Assembly (NCBI GenBank): GCA_033961575.1
Contig: CM066732.1
Coordinates: 70,346,687 to 70,410,686 of the forward strand
From: Aselliscus stoliczkanus
Lineage: Eukaryota; Chordata; Mammalia; Chiroptera; Hipposideridae
Length of the DNA stretch: 64,000 nt
Reading direction: 5' to 3'
Under the pieces are notes generated by a model, which saw nothing but the letters and a program-made list of their open reading frames with translations, did no database searches and was not told the DNA's origin. This document shows, piece by piece, positions 50,515-62,343 of the stretch. Every line of letters starts with the position of its first letter. The first letter of the stretch is position 1. The translations under genes and the position numbers were made by a program.

Positions 50515-51085
50515 TTCATGTAGAGTTCAGAATCAGTTTGTTGATACCCACAAAATAACTTGCTGAGAAACTGATTGGGATTGCATTGAATCTACAGGTC
50601 AGGATGGAAAGAGTCAACATCTTTTTGAGTCTTTCTAACCATGAACATGGAATATCTCTCCATTTATTTAGTTATTTCTTTTTATTTCTTTCATCAAAGT
50701 TTGGTACTTTTCCTCATATAGACCTTGTGCAAATTTTGTTAAATTTATACCAAGTGTTTCAGTTTGGTTGCTAATGTAAATTGTATTGTTTTTAGTTTCC
50801 AATTCCACTTGCACATTGCTGACATATTGGAGAATGGTTGTCTTTTGTATATTAACTTTGCATCCTGCAACCTTTCTATCATCATTTATTAGTTCCAGGA
50901 TTTTTTTTTTTTGTCAATTGTCTTCAGATTTTCTATATAAACAATTGTGTCATCTGTAAACAAAGAGAGTATTATTTCTTCTTTATCATTCTGTCTATTT
51001 TAAATTTCTTTTTCTTGTCATATTGCATTAGCTAAGATTTCTAGTACAACATTGAAAACAAGTGGAGAAAGGGTATATATTTTAT

Positions 51086-54000
51086 TTTAATGAAATGTGC
51101 CTCATCAATTTTGAAACATTACCCATATAAAATATTTTCAAGCAGTTTTGTTCTAAGCAAGCAAAAACTTGGTTTACTTGACAAGCTCTGTATCAATGAT
51201 TGAGTTATACTGCTCAGAAAAACACAAGACTTCAGGGAGACAGAATTAGAAAGCATAAATGAAATATTTGATAAGAATCGGTGGTAATTGTAGTAGTAGA
51301 GAGAAGATTTACAAAACATTGACTTCAAAAGGGAAAATGAAGAGGTTTAACGATCATAAATAATACAAAAAGAGGGATCCAGGTGAAAATATTCAGTAAA
51401 CTATTAAAAATGTGAGTATGGAACTTAGGGGAGACATCAGAAATGAGATAAAGATATGCAATTTATTCACTTAGAGAAGGTCGGTGAAGTTATGGGAAAA
51501 GATGAGCTAAATATACCGAGAGGAAGGTAAGATCAAAAGGTAGTAAGGGGAAAAGATAAAATTGGAGATAATGAAGAATGGAGGTAGGAAGAATATGTTG
51601 GTTCATAGGTATATTTCAGGTGAAGTGATTCAAACAGGGAAACATACAAAGTGTTAGAAAAAAGATAACATGCAGAAAAATGTGGTGTCATAAAGATTTG
51701 AGAGACACATAGATTAAGTGAAAATGTGGTACAGAGACCGGGGTGACATGAGAATAACAGGTAGAGGGGAGACCTTGACTTCATTCATGACTATTAGCAC
51801 CTATCTCCATAAGTACAACTCATGAACTTGTATGAGTAAATGATTCATAAATAACAGTGCATACATATTTTGAATGAATGTTTATGTGTATGTACTCCAA
51901 ATATAATAGAATCTGTTTTAGTGTTATATATTTATCAAATCAGAAAATAGTGATGCACCAAACTTTATGGAATTCAATATTCAATTGGTATCCAGAGTTC
52001 TAGGAAAGTGATTTAAAAGCTTATGTAATGGAACTTGATTTAGGCCTTAAATGATAAGTATTACTTAGTTATGTATAAAAGACAAAGACAGAAACTCCAA
52101 AGAATTGGGGAAACATTTTTTTGGGGGGAAAAACTGATCAAAAGCACAAATTCCAATGTAATGTCTCTGGATGTTTAAAAAAACAATAAAGTAAGCTTGG
52201 TTGGAATTAATCAAAACTGAAACTTATGATAAATGAGTTTGCATAAAATATGTACTAAAATAATGTAAAAGGCATTAAAAATCTTACTAAAGATTTCATT
52301 TTGGCGGATAGCGGAACTAGCCCTTTTTGAACAGTCCTTGATATGGAAAAGTATGATTTGCAAGATAATTATTTGAAAGTTTTTCAGGAGAGATTGGTGT
52401 TGGAATTGGTGAGGCAGGGAAACAAACACAGGTTCAAGTGGGAAGCAGAGCTTGAAAGCAGAAAGATTGGTCAAACTCTCAGTGAAGATCTGAGAGGTGG
52501 CAGTCATAGGAATGAAAAGTAAAGGATCTCAATTAATATTTTATAGCAAAATGACTTATAACAAATCACTAAAATTTAAGAAAAATAGACTGTGCGATGG
52601 GATAATAGTCCATTACATGGATTTGGTTTAAGCTATCAAGGAAGATACGAAAAATTTATTGGTTATTTTTAACAGTAATTACTACATGAATTGAAAATTA
52701 TACATGCTTATGTATAGTATTCCAACCTACACTTGTGAATATATTCAAAAGAGTGAATAAAATATATTATTTGCTTCAACTTGAGCACAGGAAACCTTTG
52801 TAATGGATTGTAATACTGGGGACTTATGTTATGTGTCTGTGCTTTCCATTTTAAAGAGTAATGAAATAATAGGATAATTTTAAAAATATAGTAGGATTTG
52901 TTCTTGTTTTATTTATGTGTTCATATATTTACATATTCAGATATTAATCTATTTATTGAAACTTAAACATAAAGATAGAGTTTGTGGGGGAAAAAGACGC
53001 CTCTACTTTTTCATTAAGATTAGAAAAATACCCATAATGTTTTATATTTTGACATATAAATTAAAGGATGGCACAATACTATCTCTCCCTCAATGTTATT
53101 TTCCAGCAATATGTTGATTAAATATTAACATTTTAATAACTTAATTAGTGAGCTTGAAGAAAGTCTGTTTAAAACATTTTTAAAACCTTTTTCTCTTATT
53201 GAACTTATTTTCTGCCAGTGTTTCAAAACTTTACTTATCTCCTATGTGGTGCTGGTCTTTGTTCCCACTCCCTGGGGACTCCAGCCTCTGTCTTCCATTC
53301 TATCTAGTCATTCGATTGGTGTACAGTCTCCTGGACATAGCCCATGATACCAGGGAAAAATTCTCTCTGGCTCATTCATTTCCTATAAAACATAGTTTAA
53401 TGTTTCCTTATTTCATGAATGAATTCCTTGTTTACCTCTGGAATAATTTCTTACTCTCCAAGCTTTTGTTGCTCTCCCTTTGCATTTAAAAGCATGGCAC
53501 AACTGTTTATTTTGCTTTGTAGATTTGTATTCAGAATCTGAATCTCTTCATTAGAGTCCCATGAAAAGCCAAACTCAAATCTTTAAAACGTAAAGCAGTA
53601 TTTATTTCTGGCAGAACGAAGTTTCTCTCTTTCTCCTATCAAGAAAATCATATAAGTAAAATGATTGTAGAAAATGTGGAATGCAGTGTTTTCTTTGGGG
53701 ACATATTGAGGGATTTCAGGAGAAGAATGGTTATTATTTCATTTGAAAAGTGAATTCTTGAACCTTTGAAATTTATGACAGCTGCTATGAACAATAGATT
53801 GTGAGTAAAACAGATTCAATTTCCATCTCTGTAAAGGTGAAAATATTCCACTCCCTGGGCATATATATTTTCTCTGCTGGATTCCATCGAAAGCTGACTT
53901 TTTGTGAAAAAAGTAATAGCCTAGAGTTACGATCTCAATAATATAAACTTTGCAGCCAATTTTAGGTGAATTTTCTCCTATGTACGTTTTATTGATTATA

Positions 54001-54584
54001 TGTACAATTTTCCGCAAAAATTAATAAGGTGTTAATCAACGAGAATCAACATATCCAATTTAATACTTTTTGGGAGATTACAATAAAGTGTCCATAATTT
54101 CAAGTACAGATTTTTGTTATAGTCTTTATACTTTTCCTTCTGTATATCCCTTTTGTGACCTTCCATAGAACTATTTAGACTAGGTATGAAGATCATTCTA
54201 TCAAATTGATGGGGAAGGGAAAAGTTTTGCTTCTGTTATAACCTGAAGTATGTATCTGTCTATTCAATAAACTATAAACAAAGACCTACTATCAGGGTAA
54301 AGATTTTTTTCTGAGAATAATATTTTTCTGACTCAATTTTGAAAATGTTCTTTATAACCTCTGTCCACCTTCTGTTCAGTTAGTTTTAAATAATTCAAGA
54401 AAAATGCTTTCAAGTTGTCCTGTGTCGTATAACACATTTTTTCTACAAAAAGTTCAAAAATTGGCTCAATTATTTTGATAGCAAATATAGATGTTCAAGG
54501 AATTTTATACCACTTAATTTCATATTCATGTGTAATTATGTATTTGACAACAGGTAGATAGGTTTATTTTCCCCACTGGCTTAA
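51086..54584. other. Unassigned A/T-rich DNA
   Basis: 3.5 kb in which I recognise no transposon, RNA gene or convincing coding frame. The longest frames are 98 codons or less and show no domain. Old unrecognised repeats are likely. Confidence 0.45.
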
Positions 54585-54755
54585 CATACCTTCTAATAGA
54601 AGCTTATTTTTTTTCTCATTTATTTCCCCATATAGTATATTATAACCTACATAAAGGCAAATACTTTTACACAAGTACATTTCAAAATCTTCCCCACATA
54701 TCACTGGGCACATAGTTGACCCTTGCTGAATGAATGTGAATGAATATGAGAATAG
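54585..54755 (+). repeat. L2 LINE 3'-end relic
   Basis: ccacatatcactgggcacatag, cccttgctgaatgaatgtg, aatgaatatgag: an L2 3' terminus with its TGAA-like units. Confidence 0.6.
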
Positions 54756-54954
54756 AAGCAGTAATGGAACTGTTACCTAATCTACTAGAAGAGACAATCA
54801 ATTAATGATACAAAATTTAAGACAATATGATCAAGATAATTTGTGGGAAGATCTTAAGATTTACACAGGAATATTATAGCAATAGCAGTTTTATCTCCAA
54901 AGGAGTGAGTAGCATAAATATTTTAGGTGCCTACAAGAGTCACAATTTGAGGAC

Positions 54955-55085
54955 CATAAATTAATAAATGGATCACCTAGTCGAACACCTTTGTTTTTTG
55001 AGATGAGAAGATTCGATTTGAGAAGGTTATGTGAAAGAATTCAAGGTCAAACAACTAGTTTACTGGCAACCATGAGTTGATGATT
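54955..55085 (+). repeat. MIR-like SINE relic
   Basis: gatgagaagattcgatttgag, aaagaattcaaggtcaaacaa, ctagtttactggcaacc roughly follow the MIR core and 3' half; strongly diverged. Confidence 0.4.
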
Positions 55086-56047
55086 CACAACTCCTGATGA
55101 CTAACTTAATCTGTTAAATTATATAACAATGATAATTTAGTCTACATCTTAAATAAAAATATTTTTCATGTAAGGAAATGTAGAATATAGGTAAACAATA
55201 AAATTCACAGTTACCTATGGCTTATATTCAAGCATACTTACAAACTGATAAGAATCTCTTCAGTAACTACTGGTAGATTAATTCCTTGATTTCTGATCCT
55301 GTGCTTCGTTTGCTACTTTGAATCACTGTAGTACTTGGAAACTGGTGAGTTATTACAGATCTACTAGCTACAGTGATGAATGCCTACCTAAGAAAGTAGA
55401 AATTGCTGGAGGTGTGAAAAAAGAAGAAATGAACACATAATAAAACCGAACAAGTTTTTCCTCATTAAAGAAATGTCAACTATGTATTCTAACTATATTA
55501 ATGGTAAAGGCAATTTATGACTATGACATAGAGCAACAAAAACAATTTTGTGAAAAAAGTTTTTGTCAGACATAATTTTTATCAAAAAGGGCAAGTAATA
55601 GGCTAATAGTACATTGATTCTGATAAAGTTTAGTTTATGGTATTTTTGTTTGGTTTATAGTATTTTTGACATTCTAATTAACATATGAAAACAATCAAAT
55701 TTATAATACACAATGACTAAGATATTATACTTTAGCTTTGGGGTATTATTATGAGGTATTAATTGATGTTTTTTTCTTTCCATCATTTCTTTCTACCCTT
55801 CAAACTGCCTTCTTTCAAAAAGAAAAACAAAGAGGGGGCACCAAAAACATATTGCCCTTAGATTAAGATTCATGTAGCAGAAAAACACATGAGTGAGAAA
55901 AGAGAAAATTCTCAGCTTTTGATTTTCAAAACAGACTGTTTTGGTCTAAGCAATACTTATTGAAAAATCTGTGATTATGAAAATGCTTTTTTCCCCAACT
56001 CAGAAAAGATACCTCAGGTAACAGAGGGGAGAGTAATATTGAAAGGG
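55086..56047. other. Unassigned A/T-rich DNA
   Basis: No feature supported. Confidence 0.5.
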
Positions 56048-56425
56048 AGTGTTATGGGATGAACTGGGTACCCCCAATATTCATATTTTGAAGTTTTAAC
56101 CCCTTTACTTCAGAATGTGACTGTATTTGGCATAAGAAGTTTAAAGAAGTAACTAAGGTAAAATGAGGTCATATGGATGGGCCTTAATCTAATATGACTG
56201 GTATCCTTATAAGAAGAGGAGATTAGGACACAAGTGCAGAGAGAAGACCATATAAAGGCATAGAGAGAAGACAGAGCTCTATTAGCTATCTATCCCTTAA
56301 GCCTCCAGACGAAGCAACACTACCGACCTCTTGATCTCAGATTTCCAGCCTCAGAATTTTAAGAAAATGAATTGCTGTTGCTTAAGCCACCCAGTCTGAG
56401 GTATTGTATGGCAGCCCTAGTGAAC
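56048..56425 (+). mobile_element. MLT1-type LTR (ERVL-MaLR), sense
   Basis: gggatgaactgggtaccccc, atattttgaagttttaaccc, ggtcatatggatgggcctt, tccttataagaagaggagat, gattgctgttgcttaagccacc-type end and gtattgtatggcagccctag, all in forward MLT1 order. Confidence 0.85.
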
Positions 56426-57639
56426 TCACCCAAGAAGTGAGAGATTTAGGTGCTGATGTGGATCGAGTAATAAGAAAGAGCCTCCTGTCCTGCCGATTCT
56501 CCTGCCCACATTAGCCCTTTCAGGAAGAACAATTTGATAATCAAAGAGATGTCTCTGACTCTTACTGGACATGATGTGGGATGCAAATCTTATACGAGTT
56601 CACCATATACACCCGGTATGATCTAGTGATGTCATTTTCTATGCTCCTTAATAGGTACAGATATTAGTTGTGAAAGCTGCTAAATCTGAAGTTGTCTCAT
56701 GGTCATGATTAAGAGACCTTGCAGTACAAAGCAGAAAGAAGATCATAATAGTTGACAGAGTATGAAGGAAGACTACCCTGCCTCCCCAAAGCTGATAGTG
56801 GTATGCAGGGTTGGCTGTGTTCCAAGACCAGATGATACTGAACCTCTCAGCAACTACCAGAGGTAACCTGATGATAACCAGGGACCGGGGATTTCAGACT
56901 CTCTCCCCATCCTCTATAATGTTGTAATGTTTCATAAGCTTGCTGAAACATAAAAGCCCTTCTTAGATGTTGTGGTAGTGATAATACTGTAGAGTAATTA
57001 AGTTTACCCTGAAATGTGAAGATTTTCTGCTAAGAAAGAATAGTTGTGCCAGTTTGGGACCTCTATGCAGCAGACACCAAGGAGGACATGAGAAATGAAT
57101 TGGGGGCAGTGCTAACAAAAGACAAAGGGAAACAGGTGCAAAAATAGCAAAGAAAGACGTTAAACTGTGATGTTGGTGTGACATCTATGGAAGGAGGCAG
57201 GAGGGAAAAGGATTGGGTAGTAAGAGTTCTGACTACAGTACAATTCTGAGAAATGTGCAGCCATCTGAATAAACTCTGGTGCAAAGATCGTGCTAAGAGG
57301 AGCCTTGAGTTGGACAAAAATGGCCAGCCCATAGTGCCCCTGCTGGGCTCCATTATTGGCTGAGAACCGCCCCAGGCAAACAGTATTTGCATGAAGGCAG
57401 CAGCAAATCTCAATGAGGGTGCAGCTGAGGCTGTTCAATAATTGCACTACACCTGGTATATGCTCTCTTCAAGGAAAATCTGGATAGCGGACCTCTGGGT
57501 CCGGCATATGGGGTATCCACTTTTAAATGAAATGTATTTATAGAAATATAAAGAGTCCTGAGATCTGTGGTTTCAGATTATGTACTCTGCTGTATTTGAC
57601 TTGATTGCTAAAGAATCATCATTTAAATTTAATTCCATC
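56426..57639. other. Unassigned; possibly decayed MaLR internal sequence
   Basis: Directly follows the MLT1 LTR, is less A/T-rich than average and carries overlapping 95-116-codon minus-strand frames without recognisable domains. It could be internal ERV sequence on the plus strand, but no motif confirms it. Confidence 0.25.
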
Positions 57640-57962
57640 AAGGGTATTAGCCTGTAATTTTCTTTTCTTTTTTTGTAATGTCTTTATTTGGTTTTGGATT
57701 CAGGGTAATTTTGACTTCATAAACTGAGTTTGGAAGCATTCCTTCCTCTTCAATTTTTTGAAGTAGTCTAAGAAAAATAGGTATGTATTCTTCTTTGAAT
57801 GTTTGGTAGAATTCACCTTTGAAGCCATCTGGTTCTGGGGGGGGTAGTTTTTTGATTACTGCTTCAATTTCATGGCTAGTAATTTGTCTGTTTAGATTTC
57901 ATATTTCTTCCTGGTTAAGTCTTGGAATGTTATATACTTCTGGAAATTTATGCACTTCTTTT
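57640..57962 (-). mobile_element. Old L1 ORF2 (RT region), left part of an interrupted copy
   Basis: Antisense RT-region blocks: tttggttttggattcagggta, ttggtagaattcacctttgaag, ccatctggttctgg. It continues after the nested L1 at 61270. Confidence 0.88.
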
Positions 57963-58224
57963 TGTTTTTCTTTTGTAATTAGTTTCAGGTGTACAACACA
58001 ATGCAATAGTTATACTCTTTACCTCCCAAAGTGACAACCCCCCCCCCAGGTCGCCACCCCACTCCCCCCCCCATATCATACATATCTATCACAACTCCCC
58101 TGACTCCCCTCCACAGTATACTCCACATCCCGTGACCATCCACATATTCAGTTACAGTTGGCATACAATACTATACAACATCAGCTTCAGGTGTACAGTG
58201 CAGTGATCAAGCCTCTACTCCATC

Positions 58225-58640
58225 CAAAATTTTTACAACATTATTATATTCCCCAAACTGTGTTTCATATCCATGTGGCAATATTGTAGTTGTCTATTTA
58301 TGCTGTCTAATCCCTTCCCCTTGCCCCCCATCCCGACCCCCCTCCCAACTAGCAACCCTCAGTTTTTCCTCTACATCTACGAATCTGTTTACTTTGATCG
58401 TTCACTCAGCTCTTCAGACTCCACACACAAATGAGATCACATGGTACCTGTCCTTCTTCGACTGACTTATTTCACTCAACCTAATAGTCTCTTCACAACA
58501 TTATCAATTACATTCCCAGAACTGCCCCGATATCCCTGCGGCAACATTGTAGTCCCACCTACACTGTCCAAAACCTTCCCCCTCTCCCTCTTCCCCACTC
58601 GCTCCCAGCCAGCAACCATCAGTTTTTCCTTTATATCTGC
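58225..58640 (-). repeat. Duplicated L1 3' UTR segment at the internal deletion
   Basis: The block caacattattatattccccaa…cttcccc (58230-58375) recurs as acaacattatcaattacattcc…cttcccc (58495-58625), separated by about 100 bp of ORF2 end. The duplication sits exactly at the deletion junction. Confidence 0.85.
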
Positions 58641-59225
58641 TTGATATGACTTCAATCTTCTTAAATTTACTGAGACTTGTTTTGTGGCCTAACATGGTCT
58701 ATCTTGGAAAATGTCCCATGTGTACTTGAGAAGAATGTATATTCTGTTTTTTCAGGGTGAAATGCTCTAAAAATATCAATGAAGTCCAGCTGGTCTAAAG
58801 TATCATTTAAGGCCCCTCTTTCTGTGTTGATTTTCTGTCTAAAGGGTCTGTCCATTGGTGACAATGGTGTTGAAGTCCCCTACTATGATAGTGTTACTAT
58901 TGATCTCTGTCTTTATGTCTGTCAAAATCTGTTATATGTAATTAGGAGTTCCTATGTTGCGTGCATAGATGTTTATTAGGGTATTAGTGCCCTTCTTTGT
59001 CTTCTATTGTAGTCGTTTTAAAGTCTATTTTGTCCAAAATAAGTATTGGTATTCCAGCTTTTTTTTTTCTCATTTCCATTTGCATGAAATATCTTATTCC
59101 ATCTGTAAACAACATATACATGTGTCCTATTTTCTTATCTACTCAGCCACTCTGTGTCTTTTGATTGGAGCATTTAGCCCATTCACATTTAAAATGATTA
59201 TTGATAGGTGCATATGTATTGCCAT
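58640..59225 (-). pseudogene. LINE-1 ORF2 N-terminal (endonuclease) fragment
   Basis: ATG at 59225 on the minus strand. Endonuclease-like sequence is recognisable (GDNG/phosphate-type region, [38 protein letters not shown]) but with stops, a ~55-bp deletion near 59100 and loss of everything after residue EVIS, including the catalytic SDH site. Non-functional. Confidence 0.88.
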
Positions 59226-59281
59226 TTTGTTATTTGTATTCCTGGTCTCTCTGGGTTAGCTTGTTTACCCCTTTCTTTTGT

Positions 59282-60153
59282 TTAAAAAAGCCCTTTTAAC
59301 ATTTCTTGCAATGCTGGCTTGCTAATAATGAATTCCTTAAGCTTATTCTTTTCTGAGAAGCTCTTTATTTCTCCTTCAATTTTAAGTGATAGCCATGCTG
59401 AGTAGAGCAGTCTTGGTTGTAGGCCTTTATTTTGTGTCACTTTGAGTATCTCCTGCCACTCCCTTCTGGCCTGCAGAGTTTCTGTAGACAAGTCAGCTGT
59501 TAGTCTAACAGGAGTTCCTTTGTATGTAACCTGCTCTCTTTCTCTTGCAGCCTCTAAGATTCTGTCTCTGTCTTTAACCTTTGCCATTTTAACTATGATG
59601 TGTCTTGGTGTGGACCTGCTTGGGTTCAGCTTGTTTGGAACCCTCTGCACTTCCTGGGCATGTATGTTGATTTCCTTCACCAGGGTAGGGAAGTTTTCAG
59701 TCATTATTTTTTCAAATACATTTCCACCCCTTGCTTCTTCTATTCTCCTTCTGGTATTCCTATGAGTCAAAGGTGGTTGCATTTCACCTTGTCCCATAGG
59801 GCTCTTAAACTATTTTCATTGTTTTTTATTCTTTGGTCTTTTTGTTGTGCCAACTGGGTGATTTCTGCTATTTTATCTTCTAAATGGCTGATCCGCTCCT
59901 CTGCTTCATCTACTCTACTGGTGATTCCTTCGAGTGTGTTCTTCATTTCAGTTATTGTATTCTTTAGTTCTAACAGGTTGTTTTTTATGGTTTCCCTATC
60001 CTTCTTTATGTCCTCGCTAAGTTCCTTAAACATTCTTATCATCAGTGTTCTAAATTCTGTCTCTGAAAGGTTGGATACCTGTGTTTCATTTAGTTCCATT
60101 TCCAGAGGTTTCTTCTGATCTTTTACTTGTGATGTGTTTCTCTGTTTCCCCAT
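59282..60153 (-). pseudogene. LINE-1 ORF1, one frameshift
   Basis: Starts MGKQRNTSQVKDQKKP at 60153. Coiled coil (GITSRVDEAEERISHLEDKI) is followed near 59775 by a frame change, after which the RRM-like and C-terminal parts (RHIIVKMAKVKDRDRIL, LQARREWQEILKVTQNKGLQ) continue to the stop at 59282. Overall length of about 872 nt is normal. It differs at many residues from the ORF1 at 960, but shares its architecture and end (PALQEMLKGL). Confidence 0.92.
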
Positions 60154-60344
60154 TCTGGCTGTCGCCCTGGGATTGCTTTGATGTATTAGGTAGATCACCA
60201 GGAGAGCCCTGGCTGCATCACGCAGGCACACAGCTCATGGCCCAACACTCTCAGGAAAACTCCCAGTCTCAGCCTGTCCCAATCAGCCCCTTGCAGATCA
60301 GGCCGAGCAGCCCAACAACCAATCACCAGCCTGGCAACTCTGTA

Positions 60345-60606
60345 AGTGCAGTGCAGAGAGCGGGGACCCCAGGCGGCTTGCGCACTCCCACGTCTCAGTG
60401 AGCAGCCTGTTGGAGACGGAGCACGCCCACCAGGCGTTTCCCTGGCATTGCAGCACAAGCCGGGCGGAGGGTGGGGATCCGAGTGCACTCCCGGGTCTCA
60501 GTTAGCAGCCTGTTGGAGCCGGAGGGAACCCGCCCAGCGTTTCCCGTGCAACGCAGTATAAGCCGGGTGGAGGGTGGGGATCCAAGGCCGCATGCGCGCG
60601 CACGCA
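60345..60606 (-). repeat. 103-bp tandem monomers in the L1 5' UTR
   Basis: Units share agcagcctgttggag, gcgtttccc, aagccgggyggagggtgggg and cactcccrcgtctcag-type blocks with an exact spacing of 103 bp. Confidence 0.88.
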
Positions 60607-61246
60607 CACACGCACTTCTGCGCAAATTCCACCAGACCAATGAGGTCTCGGACCTGAACCTCCGTTGGAGGGCCCAAGCCCGACAAAATGGCGCCCTCCC
60701 TACAACACTGTGTGCAGGCTCCACACCAGGGGAACAATAGTCTAAAAACCTCCAGCCTTTGCACCAAAGTTCTCAGTTCAATCCATCCCGCAGGCTCTGG
60801 GGCCCGGCTCACACAGCCACTCCCTCCACCAGGAACCAGGTAAGTGCTCACCGGCGAGTAAGCCCGGGTGCCGGCCCCACTGATTCTCCAGCTGCTCTCA
60901 GCCTCACCGAGCTGAGCAAAGAGAGTCCTCACTAATTTACTGCTGGCTATCTTGGAACTCCTCTTCCCAGCAAAGGAGCTCTGGGCTGGTGAGCTCAGTG
61001 TGGGGCCGGAGGGTCTCTCCCCCAACCGGAGAAGCCTCCCCACAACTGGAGCTTCCCTCAAGGGGTTCGCCCTCCCTCATCTCTGCCCCCCCCCCCGACC
61101 AGAACTGACGTGGCCTCCTCTTTAAGTTCTTCGTTTAGTGGTTCTGTTCCTCCAGTGTTCCGGGGACCTCCAGGGTTGAATGCTGTATAATTTGCTTGTA
61201 ATTTTGGTGTGATCCTGGGAGGCAGCCAGCACAGCGGCTGTCTATT

Positions 61247-61256
61247 CCGCCATTTT
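61247..61256 (-). promoter_or_regulatory. YY1-type site at the L1 5' end
   Basis: Plus ccgccatttt, minus aaaatggcgg, located about 13-22 bases from the element start. In human L1 a YY1 site at the same place sets the transcription start. Confidence 0.7.
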
Positions 61257-61265
61257 ACCGGAAGT
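61257..61265 (+). promoter_or_regulatory. ETS-type site at the L1 5' end
   Basis: accggaagt is a strong ETS-family consensus, adjoining the YY1-type site. Confidence 0.5.
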
Positions 61266-61281
61266 TCCCTGCACTTCTTTT

Positions 61282-62215
61282 ACATTGTCAAATTTGTTGG
61301 CATATAATTATTCACAGTATATTTAATGAGTTTTTGTATTTCTGTGGTGTTGGTTTTAAATTCTTTTCTTTCCTTTATGACTGTATTTATTTGGGCTGCC
61401 CTTTTCCTTGATGAGTTTGGGTAAAGGTTTGTCTATTTTGTTTATCTTTTCAAAGAACCATCTCTTAATTTTATTGGTTTTTCTATTGTTTTAAAATGTC
61501 TATTTGTTTATTTCTGCTCTGATCTTAACTATTTTCTTCCTTCTGTGTACTTCAGATTTTGTTTGCTTTTTTCTAGTTCCTTTAAGTGTAGAGTTAGATT
61601 ATATATTTGGGATTTTTCTTGTTTCTTCAGTTAGGCCTGTATAAATCTTAGGAACTGTTTTTGCTGCATCCCATAGATTTTGAAAAGTTATGTTTTCATT
61701 TTCATTTATTTCAAGATAGTTTTTGATTTCCTATTTGATTTCCTCTTTGACCCATTGATTGTTTAGTAGTATGTTGTTTAGTCTCTACATATTTGTATTT
61801 CCAGTTTTCTTCCTGTAGTTGATTTCTAGTTTCCTGCTACTGGGGTCAGAAAAGATGCTTGGTATGATTTCAATCTTCTTGAATTTATTGTAGTTTGTTT
61901 GCAGCCTAATATGTGATTTATTCTAAAGAATGTTCCATGTGTGCTTGAAAAAATAGAATGTGTATTCTGCAGTTTGGGGATAAAATATTCCATAAATGTC
62001 TATTAAGTCAGTCTAATCTAAAATAACATTTAAGCCATTATTTCCTTATTAATTTTCTGTCTGAATGATCTATCCACTGATGTGAGTAGAGTATTAATTT
62101 TACCTAGTATTATTATATTACTGTAGATCTCTTCCTTATGTCCATGAATAATTGCTTTATACATGTTAGGTTTGTAAATATTTATGATTGCTATATCCTC
62201 TTTTTGGATTGACCC
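61282..62215 (-). mobile_element. Old L1 ORF2, right part of the interrupted copy
   Basis: Continues the antisense ORF2 of 57640-57962: aaagaaccatctcttaatttt, tgctgcatcccatagattttg, atgtgtattctgcagtttggg, tccttatgtccatgaataatt. Ends near 62215 where L1 similarity stops. Confidence 0.88.
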
Positions 62216-62343
62216 CTTTATAGGATGTGGTCACCTTGTGACTTGAATCTGTGATGACATTGTGACTTGCTCAATGGAATGCAGCAGAGGTGATTTTGTG
62301 CCTGAGATTCAAGAGGCCTGTAGCTTCTATTCTTATTCTATAT

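Larger units (their letters stand above)
48305..51085 (-). mobile_element. Old L1 (ORF2 and 3' UTR), minus strand
   Basis: Old-type 3' UTR (tagagcagttttaggttcac, atgggttttgacaaatgta), then ORF2 from its C-terminus back into RT sequence (tcaaaaatcagttgactatat; gattgggattgcattgaatc; atttctagtacaacattgaa). Interrupted by a solo LTR at 49803-50514. All frames are broken. Possibly the same original element as 57640-62215, but 6.5 kb of other DNA separates them. Confidence 0.88.
57963..61269 (-). mobile_element. Nested L1 with complete 5' end but a large internal ORF2 deletion
   Basis: Minus-strand order: start gggaacttccggtaaaatgg near 61267, GC-rich 5' UTR, ORF1 (60153-59282), ORF2 start (59225) through part of the endonuclease to about 58640, then a 3' UTR segment, about 100 bp of ORF2 end, and the full 3' UTR to 57963. 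Target duplication tgcacttctttt at 57951-57962 and 61270-61281. About 3 kb of ORF2, including all of RT, is missing, so it could only move in trans. Confidence 0.92.
60154..61269 (-). promoter_or_regulatory. L1 5' UTR / internal promoter, GC-rich with tandem monomers
   Basis: The only GC- and CpG-rich kilobase in the window. It contains about 2.5 tandem units of 103 bp (agcagcctgttggag at 60401 and 60504; partial unit 60345-60400), a CCAAT motif near 60638, and YY1/ETS-type sites at its very start. It should act as the Pol II promoter of this L1 on the minus strand; activity is inferred. Confidence 0.8.

Noticed and set aside
57063..57447. Two overlapping minus-strand frames of 95 and 116 codons
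   Set aside because: No recognisable domain, overlapping in different frames, and next to an MLT1. Considered as a gene and dropped.
60498..61061. 187-codon minus-strand frame in GC-rich DNA
   Set aside because: Lies in the nested L1 5' UTR, where high GC lowers stop frequency. Overlapping frames on both strands are equally long, and the repeats in the peptide follow the 103-bp monomers.
48305..62215. Single giant old L1 split by 6.5 kb
   Set aside because: Strand and age agree, but the intervening 51.1-57.6 kb contains several unrelated old repeats and no insertion boundaries, so two separate copies are the simpler reading.
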